From: JBIOHP01 sp044449065 | GTDB taxonomy: Bacteria; Bacteroidota; Ignavibacteria; UBA10030; SZUA-254 | Direction: 5' to 3' | Assembly: GCA_044449065.1 (NCBI GenBank) | Contig: JBIOHP010000021.1 | Span: 5,937 to 69,936, forward strand | DNA: 64,000 nt | In this document: piece after piece, positions 53,025 to 63,332 of the stretch | Numbering within the stretch: the stretch's first letter is position 1 | Layout: every line of letters begins with the position of its first letter | The notes under the pieces: generated by a model | The model's database searches: none | What the model was told of the DNA's origin: nothing | Seen by the model: only the letters and a program-made list of their open reading frames with translations | Made by a program: the position numbers and the translations under genes

Positions 53025-53480
53025 GTGCCTTTAAATAAGCAAAATTTAGAAAAGCTCTTTCAATCAAAAATCGAGAGTTTGGGGGCATTCTTGATTGAGG
53101 TATCACTCCGGAATAGTAGGGACGAAAAGATTGTTGAAATCTTCATTGATACTGATAAAGGAGCCACAGCCGGGATATGTGCCGATATAAGTCGCGGTAT
53201 TTCACCACTCCTGAATGGTTTGGAGGAGTTTGCGGGAAACTATCAACTTATTGTTTCATCGCCTGGTATTGATAAACCTCTTAAATTCCCGAGGCAGTAT
53301 GCTCGTAATGTCGGTAGAAATGTCTCTATCAAACTCAATACCGGAAATGGCTCCGATAGTATTAAGGGTGAACTTTTGAAAGTAAATTCGGACTTCCTTG
53401 TTGTTCAACAGGAAGACGAAGGGACTAAAGAGATATTGTTTTCAGAAATTTCAGAAATTTATGTTATACCGCGATGGTAA
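53025..53480 (+). CDS. rimP: Ribosome maturation factor RimP
   Basis: A 151-residue 30S assembly factor starting at GTG 53025. The N-terminal alpha/beta domain contains LIEVSLRNSRDEKIVEIFID and the family motif YQLIVSSPGIDKPL. The C-terminal SH3-like domain ends EISEIYVIPRW. It heads the classical rimP-nusA-infB cluster, which supports the call. Confidence 0.9.
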   Translation: MPLNKQNLEKLFQSKIESLGAFLIEVSLRNSRDEKIVEIFIDTDKGATAGICADISRGISPLLNGLEEFAGNYQLIVSSPGIDKPLKFPRQYARNVGRNVSIKLNTGNGSDSIKGELLKVNSDFLVVQQEDEGTKEILFSEISEIYVIPRW

Positions 53481-53513
53481 CTATTACAACGATTATAAGG
53501 TTTGGAGAATAGA

Positions 53514-54911
53514 ATGAATTACGAAATAGTCGAGTCATTTTCTCAAATGGCTCGCGAAAAAAGAATCGATAAAGATATGTTGGTTGGCATCGTGGAAGAT
53601 GTGTTTTCCATGATGGTCAAGAAGAAATATGGCTTGGATGCCCGTTTTGATGTTGTAGTCAACATGGATAAGGGAGATATTGAAATTTATCTCGAAAAAG
53701 AGATAGTGGAAACGGTTGAAAATCCGGCTACACAGATCGATCTGGCTTCCGTCCGCAAGAAAACTGATGAGCCGCTTGAGGTTGGAGATGATTTTGTCGA
53801 AATCATTGATCTCACTTCGTTCGGCCGCCGCCTGGTAGTGAGCGCAAAGCAAAACCTGAATCAACGGATTAAAGAAATTGAACGAGAAGTCATTTATAAT
53901 GAATACGCGAATTCAATCAATGAAATTATTGTGGGTGAAATCTATCAACTCCGCAAAAGTGAGATTCTCGTTAATCACAATCGGAATGAGTTAATTCTAC
54001 CTAAAAGTGAGCAGATTTTTAAGGAACGATACCGTAAAGGCGATACTATCAGGGCTATTGTGAAGGAAGTCCGTAAAGGCGCAACAAATCCTATCGTTAT
54101 AATTTCACGAACCGATCCTAAATTCCTCGCTAAATTATTCGAGCTTGAAATTCCTGAAATATATGACGGGATAATTGAAATTAAAGGAATTTCACGCGAA
54201 GGCGGTGAACGGGCAAAAGTGGCGGTTGAATCGCATGACGATCGAATCGACGCCGTTGGAGCCTGTGTCGGAATGAAGGGGGTCAGAATTCATTCCATTG
54301 TGCGCGAATTAAATAATGAAAATATTGATGTGATCAATTATACTGATGATCCCGTTCAATACATCACTCGCGCTATGGCCCCCGCCAAACTTAGAACGAT
54401 CTCCATTGATACGATCAATAAAACAGCGACTATCACCGTCGATAAAGATCAGGTCTCGCTGGCAATCGGTAGAAATGGACAAAATATTCGACTTGCCTCC
54501 AAGCTCACGGGATATGAAATCAATCTCCTGAAAGAAGAAGTGGAAGAAGAATACGATATGGATATCAGCGAGTTTAGAGAAGAACTCGGCATCGCATTGT
54601 ATGAACGACTTCTTGAAGAAGGTTATGAAACGGCGCGCGATATAATCGAAGCGCATCCGGATGACTTGCTGGAGATTGACGGGCTTGATCGTCCAAAGAT
54701 CGTTTCTATTAAGGAAATGATGCGGCGAGAACTGGATGAAGCTGAACTGGAGGACGAAGAAGAGGAGGCAGAGACTGAGATAGAAACTAAGTCAGAACCA
54801 AATTCTGATGATTCCCAGCAAGAAAAGGTAGACGATGCTGAAGCAACTCCACCTCTAAATAGCGAAACAGATGCATCGGTTGAAAATACAAAAGACGAAG
54901 AATCTAAGTAG
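53514..54911 (+). CDS. nusA: Transcription termination/antitermination factor NusA
   Basis: About 465 residues from ATG 53514, with GGAGAA just upstream; an upstream TTG in frame is ignored. The N-terminal RNA-polymerase-binding domain is followed by S1 (about 135-200) and two KH domains (GACVGMKGVRIHSIVREL and AIGRNGQNIRLAS). A helix-hairpin-helix stretch (HPDDLLEIDGLDRPK) and a long acidic tail of Glu and Asp end the protein. It controls pausing and termination together with NusB/NusG and lies in its usual place between rimP and infB. Confidence 0.95.
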   Translation: MNYEIVESFSQMAREKRIDKDMLVGIVEDVFSMMVKKKYGLDARFDVVVNMDKGDIEIYLEKEIVETVENPATQIDLASVRKKTDEPLEVGDDFVEIIDLTSFGRRLVVSAKQNLNQRIKEIEREVIYNEYANSINEIIVGEIYQLRKSEILVNHNRNELILPKSEQIFKERYRKGDTIRAIVKEVRKGATNPIVIISRTDPKFLAKLFELEIPEIYDGIIEIKGISREGGERAKVAVESHDDRIDAVGACVGMKGVRIHSIVRELNNENIDVINYTDDPVQYITRAMAPAKLRTISIDTINKTATITVDKDQVSLAIGRNGQNIRLASKLTGYEINLLKEEVEEEYDMDISEFREELGIALYERLLEEGYETARDIIEAHPDDLLEIDGLDRPKIVSIKEMMRRELDEAELEDEEEEAETEIETKSEPNSDDSQQEKVDDAEATPPLNSETDASVENTKDEESK

Positions 54912-54922
54912 CTTAAATTTAA

Positions 54923-57655
54923 ATGACAGAAAAAAGCGACAAAAAAAAGAAAATCTATCAGGTTGCCAAGGAGATTAATATCTCCCATGAAACACTGATG
55001 ACATATTTGACCAAACGGGGTCATGAGGTGAGCAGTCATATGTCAGCAGTGACTGATGCTATGATGACTGATATACTCGAGCATTTCAAGAAAGATCGCG
55101 AGGTCGCTGAGAAACATCAGAAGAAGATTCAGACAATTCGCGAAACTCGTAAGAAAACGGAAACCAAAGCAAAATCGGTTGAAGAAGAAGCGGCTAAACC
55201 GAAAACCAGAAAGAAAGCAGCGACTGCTGAAGAAAAAATTGCAGAAACTGTAGAAGTAGCGCCTCATCACGTAGACACTCAGATTCCTCAACACCACCTG
55301 GAAACAGAAGTTGTCATTGAGCCAAAAATAACCGTACTGCCTCCCGAAGAAATCGTTACTTCGTCTCCAGTGGGGGCACCATCATCCAAAACTGAAGAAA
55401 TAATTGAGACTGTTCAACCGGTGGAACAAATAGAGGCGAAATCTCCTGTTGAATCGCCAACAATCGATTCACACACTCCTGCAAAAGCTAAAGAACAAGT
55501 CATGCCGCGTCGAGTGCCTAAAATGGGTCTCACGATCAAAGGCAAAATCGATTTGGAAGGCGTGAATAAAGCTAACGATGCGCTTGAAAATCCACAGCCA
55601 TCTAAAGAGGGAACTACAGAAGAGCCGGAAAAGAAGAAAAAGAAGAAGAAAAAGCGGGTTGTAAAAGAGAAAGCGCCGACGACTCAGGAGGAGGCAGATG
55701 AACTACTTCGAAAAGCCAAAAAGAGGAAGAAGCTTAAACATCACGAAGTCGATCAGGAAGAAGTAAAAGAAGCCATTAAACGGACCCTTGCCGAAATGGA
55801 TGAAACCGCGGCGATTGCAGCCAGGGCTGCTTTAAAAAAGAAACGAAAAGAAAAACGGATCGCCGAGGAGCAGGCGCATCTGGATGCTATTGAGAAAGAA
55901 AAATCAATTATTCGGGTTACGGAGTTTGTCAGCGTTAACGAACTCGCTACGCTGATGAATGTTCCTGTCGCGGATGTGATAAAAAAATGCATAGGTTTAG
56001 GGCTCATGGTTTCGATCAATCAGAGATTGGATAAAGATACCATAACGCTTGTCGCCGATGAATTCCATTTTCAGATCATGTTTGTGACAGAAACAACCGA
56101 AGAATTCATCGAGGTTGAACCAGATCAAGAAGAGCAATTAACTTCCCGGCCGCCAGTGGTAACAATTATGGGGCATGTTGATCACGGCAAAACCTCGCTA
56201 TTGGATTATATTCGGGAAAGTAATGTGGTAGCGGGCGAAGCAGGCGGTATCACCCAGCATATCGGAGCGTATTCGGTAATTGTCAATGGTAATAAGCGCA
56301 TAACATTTCTGGATACACCGGGCCATGAAGCTTTTACAGCGATGAGAGCAAGGGGAGCGCAGGTCACCGACATCGTCGTTCTTGTCGTTGCAGCTGATGA
56401 CAGTGTAATGCCGCAAACGGTAGAAGCTATCAGCCATGCTCAGGCGGCAGGCGTTCCAATTGTTATTGCAATGAATAAAACGGACAAACCTGAAGCGAAT
56501 CCTGATCGGATCAGGCAACAACTTGCAGATCGAAACGTTCTCGTGGAAGAATGGGGAGGAAAATATCAATGTGTGGAAATATCGGCGCGTACGGGAAAAA
56601 ATATCGGTCTCCTTTTGGAAAAAATTCTCCTCGAAGCCGAGGTGTTGGATTTGAAGGCAAACCCTAAGCGTCGTGCCAGTGGAATTGTCATTGAAGCCCA
56701 GGTTGATAAAGGAAAGGGAACGGTCGCGACAGTATTAATTCAGCGGGGGACGCTCCGGATCGGTGATTCGTTTGTCGCAGGAATCCAAAGCGGAAGAGTG
56801 AGAGCGATGTTTGACGAACGGGGTAATAGAATTGAAGCCATGGGACCCTCCATGCCGGCGCAAATACTCGGCTTTGACGGGGTGCCGCAGGCAGGCGACG
56901 TATTCGTGGGAGTTGAAGATGAGAGAGAAGCCCGCGAGATAAGTTTAAAACGACAACAATTGAAACGTGAGCAGGATTTCCGTCTCATACGGAGCATGTC
57001 TCTCGATGATATCTCAAAACAGATTGCTGATGGTCAGATTAAAGAATTGAAAGTTATTGTGAAGGGGGATGTGGATGGATCGGTGGGAGCGCTGGCGGAT
57101 TCATTGATGAAAATTCAACATGCTGAAGTTCGGGTCAACGCAATTCACCGGGCAGTTGGCGCGATTTCTGAATCCGACGTTCTTCTTGCCGCAGCTTCAG
57201 GCGCTGTGATTATTGGTTTCCATGTCAGACCTAATCTTAATGCACGGCGGCTCGCGGAACAAGAAAACGTCGATATTCGTTTGTATAATATTATTTACGA
57301 CGCAATTAATGATGTCAAAAAAGCGCTGGAGGGCTTATTGGCGCCGGAAAAGAAGGAAGAAATTACCGCCACCATCGAAGTACGCGACGTTTTCAAAGTG
57401 CCGAAGATCGGTTCCGTGGCCGGTTGTTATGTGCAAGATGGTAAGATCGCACGGGGAAATATGGTCCGGATTATCCGCGATGGTATCCAGATCTTTGAAG
57501 GAGGAATCGCTTCTTTAAGACGATTTAAGGATGATGTCCGTGAAGTCGAATCCGGTTTCGAATGCGGGATTGGCTTCGAAAACTTTAACGACGTGAAATC
57601 TGGCGATATCGTTGAAGCGTTCAAAATTGTTGAAACGCAACGTAAACTTGGATAA
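54923..57655 (+). CDS. infB: Translation initiation factor IF-2
   Basis: A 910-residue GTPase that brings initiator tRNA to the ribosome. The long N-terminus has an IF2N helix motif (VAKEINISHETLMTYLTKRG), then Glu/Lys/Pro-rich linkers with a polylysine run, then a second IF2N-like part (SVNELATLMNVPVADVIKKC). The G domain has GHVDHGKT (about 417), DTPGHE (about 463) and NKTDK (about 518). Domains II to IV complete the protein. Length is ordinary for a long-linker IF-2. Confidence 0.96.
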   Translation: MTEKSDKKKKIYQVAKEINISHETLMTYLTKRGHEVSSHMSAVTDAMMTDILEHFKKDREVAEKHQKKIQTIRETRKKTETKAKSVEEEAAKPKTRKKAATAEEKIAETVEVAPHHVDTQIPQHHLETEVVIEPKITVLPPEEIVTSSPVGAPSSKTEEIIETVQPVEQIEAKSPVESPTIDSHTPAKAKEQVMPRRVPKMGLTIKGKIDLEGVNKANDALENPQPSKEGTTEEPEKKKKKKKKRVVKEKAPTTQEEADELLRKAKKRKKLKHHEVDQEEVKEAIKRTLAEMDETAAIAARAALKKKRKEKRIAEEQAHLDAIEKEKSIIRVTEFVSVNELATLMNVPVADVIKKCIGLGLMVSINQRLDKDTITLVADEFHFQIMFVTETTEEFIEVEPDQEEQLTSRPPVVTIMGHVDHGKTSLLDYIRESNVVAGEAGGITQHIGAYSVIVNGNKRITFLDTPGHEAFTAMRARGAQVTDIVVLVVAADDSVMPQTVEAISHAQAAGVPIVIAMNKTDKPEANPDRIRQQLADRNVLVEEWGGKYQCVEISARTGKNIGLLLEKILLEAEVLDLKANPKRRASGIVIEAQVDKGKGTVATVLIQRGTLRIGDSFVAGIQSGRVRAMFDERGNRIEAMGPSMPAQILGFDGVPQAGDVFVGVEDEREAREISLKRQQLKREQDFRLIRSMSLDDISKQIADGQIKELKVIVKGDVDGSVGALADSLMKIQHAEVRVNAIHRAVGAISESDVLLAAASGAVIIGFHVRPNLNARRLAEQENVDIRLYNIIYDAINDVKKALEGLLAPEKKEEITATIEVRDVFKVPKIGSVAGCYVQDGKIARGNMVRIIRDGIQIFEGGIASLRRFKDDVREVESGFECGIGFENFNDVKSGDIVEAFKIVETQRKLG

Positions 57656-57664
57656 TATAATTAG

Positions 57665-58021
57665 ATGACACTGCGGACGAATAGAGTTGCCTCGCTCATT
57701 AGAGAGGAAATTGGTATGTTTTTTACTCGGGAATATCGCGATAACTCTTATGGGCTCATTACCGTGACGGATGTTCAGATGACCCCGGATCTTCGTATCG
57801 CAAAAATATTTGTCAGTATTTTGGGCGAGGAGAAGAAAAAAAACGAAACATTGGTGATGCTCAATGAGCAAAAATCCCATATCCGCGGGTTTATAGGTTC
57901 TAACGTTCGTTTAAAATTTACTCCATCAATTCAATTTTATCTCGATGATACCCTTGACCGGGTTGAGAAGATCAATCAACTAATTAAAAAAACTCATGCA
58001 GAAAATAATCCTGAGGATTGA
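57665..58021 (+). CDS. rbfA: Ribosome-binding factor A
   Basis: A 118-residue cold-related 30S maturation factor with a KH-like fold. The start RTNRVASLIREEIGMFF, the middle VTDVQMTPDLRIAKIFVSI and the end PSIQFYLDDTLDRVEKINQL match the family. It lies nine bases after infB. In most bacteria truB follows; here the next gene is ribF, 78 bases on. Confidence 0.92.
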   Translation: MTLRTNRVASLIREEIGMFFTREYRDNSYGLITVTDVQMTPDLRIAKIFVSILGEEKKKNETLVMLNEQKSHIRGFIGSNVRLKFTPSIQFYLDDTLDRVEKINQLIKKTHAENNPED

Positions 58022-58099
58022 GGAAATTTTATTAAATATCTTTCAGTGTTAACCAGATGGGATGTCTAATTATTCGAGCTTCTACTACAAATTACCGTT

Positions 58100-59038
58100 A
58101 TGCAGATTTCTCATGATGTTAATGAGATACTTTTTAACCGGGAATCGATTGTCACCGTGGGGACATTCGATGGAGTGCATCTCGGACATCAGGCGATTCT
58201 TAACGAAGTTGTCCGCAGATCGAAATTGTATGGAGCCCGTTCTGTCCTTGTTACCTTTGACCCTCATCCGAGAGAAGTTGTGGGGCGGGGTCCCGTTGAA
58301 TATCTCACGACAGTTCCCGAGCGTCTCCATAAAATTGAACACTTTGGATTAGATGAAGCGCTGGTTATCAATTTCACGTTTGAATTCTCCAGACTGGGTC
58401 CCAGGGAATTTTATCAACTTCTTTCGACACACATCGGGTTGCGCGAGGTTATTGTCGGTTATGATCATATGTTCGGCAAAGATCGCACCGGCGGAATAGA
58501 GGAGCTGGAAAAAATCGGATCCATGATTGGATTTACCGCGACACGAGTTGAACCGGTATTGCTTCGCGATAAAGTCATCAGCAGTTCCGTTATCCGTAGA
58601 ATGCTCAATGCGGGCGATGTGACAACGTCAATTCAATTGCTGGGCGAGCCGTATTCTCTCACCGGGCTTGTGATCAAGGGCGACAGCAGGGGGAAGGGTT
58701 TAGGTTTTCCCACTGCGAATCTCAACGTCATAGAACCAAAAAAATTAGTACCACCGATTGGAGTCTACGCGGTGATCGTGCGTTATCAAGAAAAGAAATA
58801 TTTTGGGATGATGAACATCGGAGTCAGGCCCACGTTCACGCAAAACCAGGATAGGGTTCTTGAAGTTCACATGTTCGATTTTAATGAAAATATTTATCAT
58901 AAGGAATTACAAATTCAATTTTTAAAATACATTCGCCCCGAAAAGAAATATTCTTCCCGGGATGAGCTCGTTATTCAACTCCAGGCTGATCGCAAGGAAT
59001 GCCTGAAGTACATTAGCGAAAATTATCACCGTTCGTAA
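58100..59038 (+). CDS. ribF: Bifunctional riboflavin kinase/FMN adenylyltransferase
   Basis: A 312-residue enzyme that makes FMN and FAD. The N-terminal adenylyltransferase domain has TVGTFDGVHLGHQAIL and the loop PVLLRDKVISSSVIR. The C-terminal kinase domain has GDSRGKGLGFPTANL and GMMNIGVRPTF. Length is standard. No FMN riboswitch is seen upstream, and its transcription probably comes from the nusA operon. Confidence 0.94.
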   Translation: MQISHDVNEILFNRESIVTVGTFDGVHLGHQAILNEVVRRSKLYGARSVLVTFDPHPREVVGRGPVEYLTTVPERLHKIEHFGLDEALVINFTFEFSRLGPREFYQLLSTHIGLREVIVGYDHMFGKDRTGGIEELEKIGSMIGFTATRVEPVLLRDKVISSSVIRRMLNAGDVTTSIQLLGEPYSLTGLVIKGDSRGKGLGFPTANLNVIEPKKLVPPIGVYAVIVRYQEKKYFGMMNIGVRPTFTQNQDRVLEVHMFDFNENIYHKELQIQFLKYIRPEKKYSSRDELVIQLQADRKECLKYISENYHRS

Positions 59039-59054
59039 ACTCAAAGGAGATTCT

Positions 59055-59324
59055 ATGCCTCTTACAAAGGAACAAAAACAAGAAGTCATCAGTAAATATG
59101 GAAAAACCGCGACCGATTCCGGTTCGCCCGAAGTGCAGATTGCGATTCTTACCGCTCGCATTTCCGAACTTTCGGGTCATCTCGGAACTAATGTGAAAGA
59201 CAACCACTCGCGCCTTGGATTGCTGCGGATGGTTGGCAAACGGAAACGATTACTCGAATATTTACATCAAAACAATATTGACCGTTATAGAAAAATTATC
59301 CAGGAACTGGATATCCGCAAGTAG
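59055..59324 (+). CDS. rpsO: 30S ribosomal protein S15
   Basis: An 89-residue primary 16S rRNA-binding protein. The sequence SGSPEVQIAILTARI and the stretch DNHSRLGLLRMVGKRKRL are the S15 signature. AAAGGAG precedes the ATG by eight bases. It lies between ribF and pnp as in many bacteria. Confidence 0.96.
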   Translation: MPLTKEQKQEVISKYGKTATDSGSPEVQIAILTARISELSGHLGTNVKDNHSRLGLLRMVGKRKRLLEYLHQNNIDRYRKIIQELDIRK

Positions 59325-59378
59325 GCGGTAGAAGACGGCTTAACAAAAACGTTATTTTTATAACGGGAGAAATACATA

Positions 59379-61646
59379 ATGAAAGTTACAAAAGAAATAG
59401 AAATCGGTGGACGGATGTTGTCCATTGAAACCGGTCGATTCGCCAAACAGGCCGACGGCGCGGTAATGGTGCGCTATGGCGAAACCATGGTGCTTGCCAC
59501 CGTTGTTGCAAACAAAGAAGCGAAAGAGGGTCAGGATTTCTTTCCGCTCCAGGTAGAATACCGTGAGAAAACTTCCGCAGTGGGAAAAATCCCCGGCGGG
59601 TTTTTTAAACGCGAAGGACGACCTTCCGAAAAGGAAATTCTTTCTTCCCGGATCATCGATCGCCCGATAAGACCGATGTTCCCCGAAGATTTCAAATGTG
59701 AAACACAGGTTATGCTGTCCGTGTTTTCATCTGATCAGGAAAACGATGGAGATATTCTCGGCGCAATAGGCGCCTCGGCTGCGTTAATAATATCCGACAT
59801 CCCTTTCTATGAACCGACTGCGGAAGTCCGTGTCGGCAGAATTGGTGGAACGTATATCATTAACCCGACATTTCCCCAGCTCGCAACAAGCGATATGGAT
59901 GTTACCATTGCAGGTACGATCACCTCGATCTTAATGGTCGAAGGTGATTCGAAAGAAATATCCGAAGAAGACATGCTCGGCGCGTTAAAATTCGGTCATG
60001 AGTACATTAAAAAAATCTGTGTGATGCAAAATGACTTGAAAGCGTCATATGGCAAAGAAAAACGCCCGGTGGAAGCAAATCCACTGAAAGCTCCTCTGCT
60101 CGAATTGATCGCCAGCATCATCCGCTCGGATGTTCACGCACTCGTGCACAAACCGGTTACAAAAGAAGAACGAAGCAAAGGCAATGAGCAAATCCACGAA
60201 AAAGCCATCGAAGGATTAAAAAAATCGCTGCCCACCGCAAAACTTCCTCTCAGCGACGTCGATAAAGCCCTGCTTGAAGAAAGTCCTGTTCTCTTCATCG
60301 ATGCGGAAAAACTTTTGATCGCCGATATCGTGCATGAGATCGAATATCAAGAGATGCGCAAAATGATCCTCGATGAAGGCAAACGATTGGATGGACGCAA
60401 TGTAACAACCATACGGCCTATCACAATCGAAATCGGGCTCCTTCCGAGGACACACGGTTCGGCATTGTTCACGCGGGGAGAAACACAGAGTTTATCAACC
60501 GCTACGCTCGGCACCAAATTGGATGAACAGATGATCGATGGACTTCTACCGGAATCCACGAAACGATTCATGCTGCATTACAACTTCCCGCCGTTTTCGG
60601 TTGGCGAAGTAGGACGGCTCGGAAGCACCGGCAGACGCGAAATCGGTCATGGAAATTTAGCGGAACGGTCGTTGAAGCATTTGCTTCCACCAGAACCTGA
60701 TTTTCCCTATACCCTGAGAATCGTTTCCGATATTCTTGAATCGAACGGTTCCTCATCGATGGCAACTGTCTGCGCAGGTTCGCTCGCATTGATGGACGCC
60801 GGCGTGCCGATTAAGAAAGCGGTTGCCGGTATCGCAATGGGACTCATTAAAGAAAAAGACAACATTGCCATTCTCAGTGATATCCTCGGAAATGAAGATC
60901 ATCTCGGCGATATGGATTTCAAAGTCGCCGGTACAAGAGACGGCATCACCGGATTCCAAATGGACATTAAAATCCAGGGAATATCTTTCGATATCTTTGA
61001 AAAAGCCCTCCGCCAGGCGAAAGACGGCAGAATGCATATTCTCGATATCATGGATGAAGCAATTAAAGCGCCTCGAGAATCGCTCTCCAAGTATGCTCCG
61101 CGATTGACGACGATAAAGATTCCCGTCGATATGATCGGAAGCGTTATCGGACCCGGCGGCAAGGTTATCCGGCAAATCGTGAAAGATACCGGCGCTGAGA
61201 TCAATATCGAAGACGACGGCACTATTGTAATCGCCTCTGTGAGTTCCGAAGGCAGCGACAAAGCCCTCGCCATCATCAACAAGATCGTTGAGATTCCCGA
61301 AGTCGGAAAAACATACAAGGGAAAAGTCACAAGGGTCATGGATTTTGGTGCATTTGTGGAGTTCCTTCCCGGTAAAGAGGGTCTCATTCATATTTCACAC
61401 CTCGATATGAGTCGCGTCAATAAAGTTACCGACGTTGTCAATGTCGGCGATGAGTTCGACGTGAAGCTTATCAAGAAAGATGAAGAGGGACGTTATAACC
61501 TCAGCCGCAAAGCGTTGATGGCCGGTTACGATCCAGTCAAGGAAGCCGAACGCGACGCAGAACGCGCAAGAGAACGCGGTCCACGGCGTGATAGCGGTGG
61601 AGACCGTAGAGGCGGCGGCGGTCACCGTTCGCATCAACGGAACTAA
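59379..61646 (+). CDS. pnp: Polynucleotide phosphorylase
   Basis: A 755-residue phosphorolytic 3'-5' exoribonuclease of the degradosome. Two RNase PH domains are present: the first begins MLSIETGRFAKQADGAVMV, the second has LFTRGETQ and the active-site DILGNEDHLGDMDFKVAG. A KH domain (IGSVIGPGGKVIRQI, about 585) and an S1 domain (YKGKVTRVMDFGAFVEFLPG, about 645) follow. The C-terminus is an Arg/Gly-rich tail (about 725-755). No gene overlaps it. A strong terminator follows at 61669. Confidence 0.96.
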   Translation: MKVTKEIEIGGRMLSIETGRFAKQADGAVMVRYGETMVLATVVANKEAKEGQDFFPLQVEYREKTSAVGKIPGGFFKREGRPSEKEILSSRIIDRPIRPMFPEDFKCETQVMLSVFSSDQENDGDILGAIGASAALIISDIPFYEPTAEVRVGRIGGTYIINPTFPQLATSDMDVTIAGTITSILMVEGDSKEISEEDMLGALKFGHEYIKKICVMQNDLKASYGKEKRPVEANPLKAPLLELIASIIRSDVHALVHKPVTKEERSKGNEQIHEKAIEGLKKSLPTAKLPLSDVDKALLEESPVLFIDAEKLLIADIVHEIEYQEMRKMILDEGKRLDGRNVTTIRPITIEIGLLPRTHGSALFTRGETQSLSTATLGTKLDEQMIDGLLPESTKRFMLHYNFPPFSVGEVGRLGSTGRREIGHGNLAERSLKHLLPPEPDFPYTLRIVSDILESNGSSSMATVCAGSLALMDAGVPIKKAVAGIAMGLIKEKDNIAILSDILGNEDHLGDMDFKVAGTRDGITGFQMDIKIQGISFDIFEKALRQAKDGRMHILDIMDEAIKAPRESLSKYAPRLTTIKIPVDMIGSVIGPGGKVIRQIVKDTGAEINIEDDGTIVIASVSSEGSDKALAIINKIVEIPEVGKTYKGKVTRVMDFGAFVEFLPGKEGLIHISHLDMSRVNKVTDVVNVGDEFDVKLIKKDEEGRYNLSRKALMAGYDPVKEAERDAERARERGPRRDSGGDRRGGGGHRSHQRN

Positions 61647-61668
61647 ACCATCTCACGTGCAATCTATC

Positions 61669-61714
61669 GCCCGTTTGAATCGTCATTTCGAATGATTCAA
61701 CGGGCATTTTTTTT
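61669..61714 (+). terminator. Rho-independent terminator after pnp
   Basis: GCCCG with GTTTGAAT pairs with ATTCAAC and CGGGC (one bulge), and the inner TCATT pairs with AATGA around TCG. Eight T follow at 61707-61714. It ends the rimP-to-pnp transcript, 22 bases after the pnp stop. Confidence 0.82.
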
Positions 61715-61765
61715 ATTTTGTCGTTCTCCTTTTAAATTGTTTGTGCAGAATTAATAATATTTACG

Positions 61766-63310
61766 ATGGATCTCAAACATAAAGTCATTCTTATAATTCT
61801 CGATGGTTTCGGAGTCGGGCATAACGATGCTATCAGTGCCATTGCCCGTGCGAAGAAACCCTTCATCGATTCTCTTCTGAAAACCTACCCGTGGACAACC
61901 ATCGATGCTTCGGGCGAAGACGTCGGTTTGCCCGATGGACAAATGGGGAATTCCGAAGTCGGCCACATGAACATCGGCGCCGGCAGAGTTGTTTACCAGG
62001 AGATCACACGCATTAACCGCTCTATCCGGATGGGTGATTTTTTTGAAAAACCGGCATTCCTCGGTGCAATCGATACAGTAAAGAAAAACAACTCTGCGCT
62101 GCATTTCATTGGTCTTGTTTCCGATGGCGGCGTGCACAGTCTCAACACCCATCTATACGCTCTGCTTGAGCTTGCAAAACGCCACAACCTTTCAAAAGTG
62201 TTTGTCCATGCCTTGCTCGATGGCAGGGATACGCCGCCGGAGAGCGGGGCGCTCTACCTGCAGCAGCTCCAGGCAAAGATGAACGAGCTCGGCGTCGGTA
62301 AAATCGCTACTGTTGCCGGACGCTATTACGGCATGGATCGAGATAACCGGTGGGATAGGATCGAAAAATCCTACCGCGCGCTCACCGGGGGAATTGGCGA
62401 GCGGGTTTCCGATCCCATTGCAGCCGTCAAAGCAAGCTATGCGCGGGGCACCGGCGATGAATTTGTTCTCCCCATCGTTGGAGAGGAGAAGGGCGTTCCT
62501 ATCGCGACCGTTAACGACGGCGATGCCATGATTTTCTTCAACTTCAGAACCGACCGCACACGACAGCTTACCCGTGCGTTCATCGATGATCCGTTTGATA
62601 AATTTCAACGAAAAAAATTGAATATATATTTCGCAACAATGACGCAGTATCATGAAGATTTTAAATGTCCTGTCGCGTTTCCGCCGTCATTCCTGACGAA
62701 GACGATCGGCGAGCTTATTTCGAATCTCGGATTAAAACAAATGCATATCGCCGAGACCGAAAAATACGCGCACGTGACGTTCTTTTTCAACGGCGGCAGG
62801 GAAGAGCCCTTCCCCGGCGAAGACCGCGCGCTTGTTCCCTCGCCGCGGGGCGTTGCCACCTACGATCTGAAGCCCGAAATGAGCGCCTACGGGGTGACCG
62901 ATAAAGCGCTGGAAGCGTTAAATTCCGGCAAATACTCGTTCATCGTTATGAATTACGCCAACACCGACATGGTCGGGCATTCCGGCAAAATGGACGCCGC
63001 CATTAAAGCGGTTGAGGTTGTAAACGATTGCTTGAGTAAGGTTGTGCCGACTGCCCAAAAGAACGGGTTCGTCGCGATCGTTACATCCGATCACGGAAAC
63101 GCCGAACAAATGGTGGATGACGACGGCGGTCCGCATACATCCCATACGACCAACTGGGTTCCGTTTATTGTTGCCGAAGACGGCTACCACGGCAAACTGC
63201 GGGAACAGGGCAAACTTGCCGATATCGCGCCAACAATTTTAACGATCATGGGCATCGCGATTCCATCTGAGATGGATGGGATCCCGCTTGTTACAGACGG
63301 AGCCGCATAA
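61766..63310 (+). CDS. gpmI: 2,3-bisphosphoglycerate-independent phosphoglycerate mutase
   Basis: A 514-residue glycolytic/gluconeogenic enzyme of the alkaline-phosphatase superfamily that interconverts 3- and 2-phosphoglycerate with Mn2+. The phosphoserine motif is PDGQMGNSEVGHMNIGAG (Ser about 62), followed by VHALLDGRDTPP and the metal-binding DMVGHSG and TSDHGNAEQM. Length is normal. It has its own unit after the pnp terminator and is the last gene in the window. Confidence 0.95.
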   Translation: MDLKHKVILIILDGFGVGHNDAISAIARAKKPFIDSLLKTYPWTTIDASGEDVGLPDGQMGNSEVGHMNIGAGRVVYQEITRINRSIRMGDFFEKPAFLGAIDTVKKNNSALHFIGLVSDGGVHSLNTHLYALLELAKRHNLSKVFVHALLDGRDTPPESGALYLQQLQAKMNELGVGKIATVAGRYYGMDRDNRWDRIEKSYRALTGGIGERVSDPIAAVKASYARGTGDEFVLPIVGEEKGVPIATVNDGDAMIFFNFRTDRTRQLTRAFIDDPFDKFQRKKLNIYFATMTQYHEDFKCPVAFPPSFLTKTIGELISNLGLKQMHIAETEKYAHVTFFFNGGREEPFPGEDRALVPSPRGVATYDLKPEMSAYGVTDKALEALNSGKYSFIVMNYANTDMVGHSGKMDAAIKAVEVVNDCLSKVVPTAQKNGFVAIVTSDHGNAEQMVDDDGGPHTSHTTNWVPFIVAEDGYHGKLREQGKLADIAPTILTIMGIAIPSEMDGIPLVTDGAA

Positions 63311-63332
63311 CTTCATACTCCAAGTTTTATAC

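Noticed and set aside
60753..61391. Long open frame on the minus strand inside pnp
   Set aside because: It lies fully opposite the KH and catalytic parts of pnp and has no recognisable domain. It is an antisense artefact.
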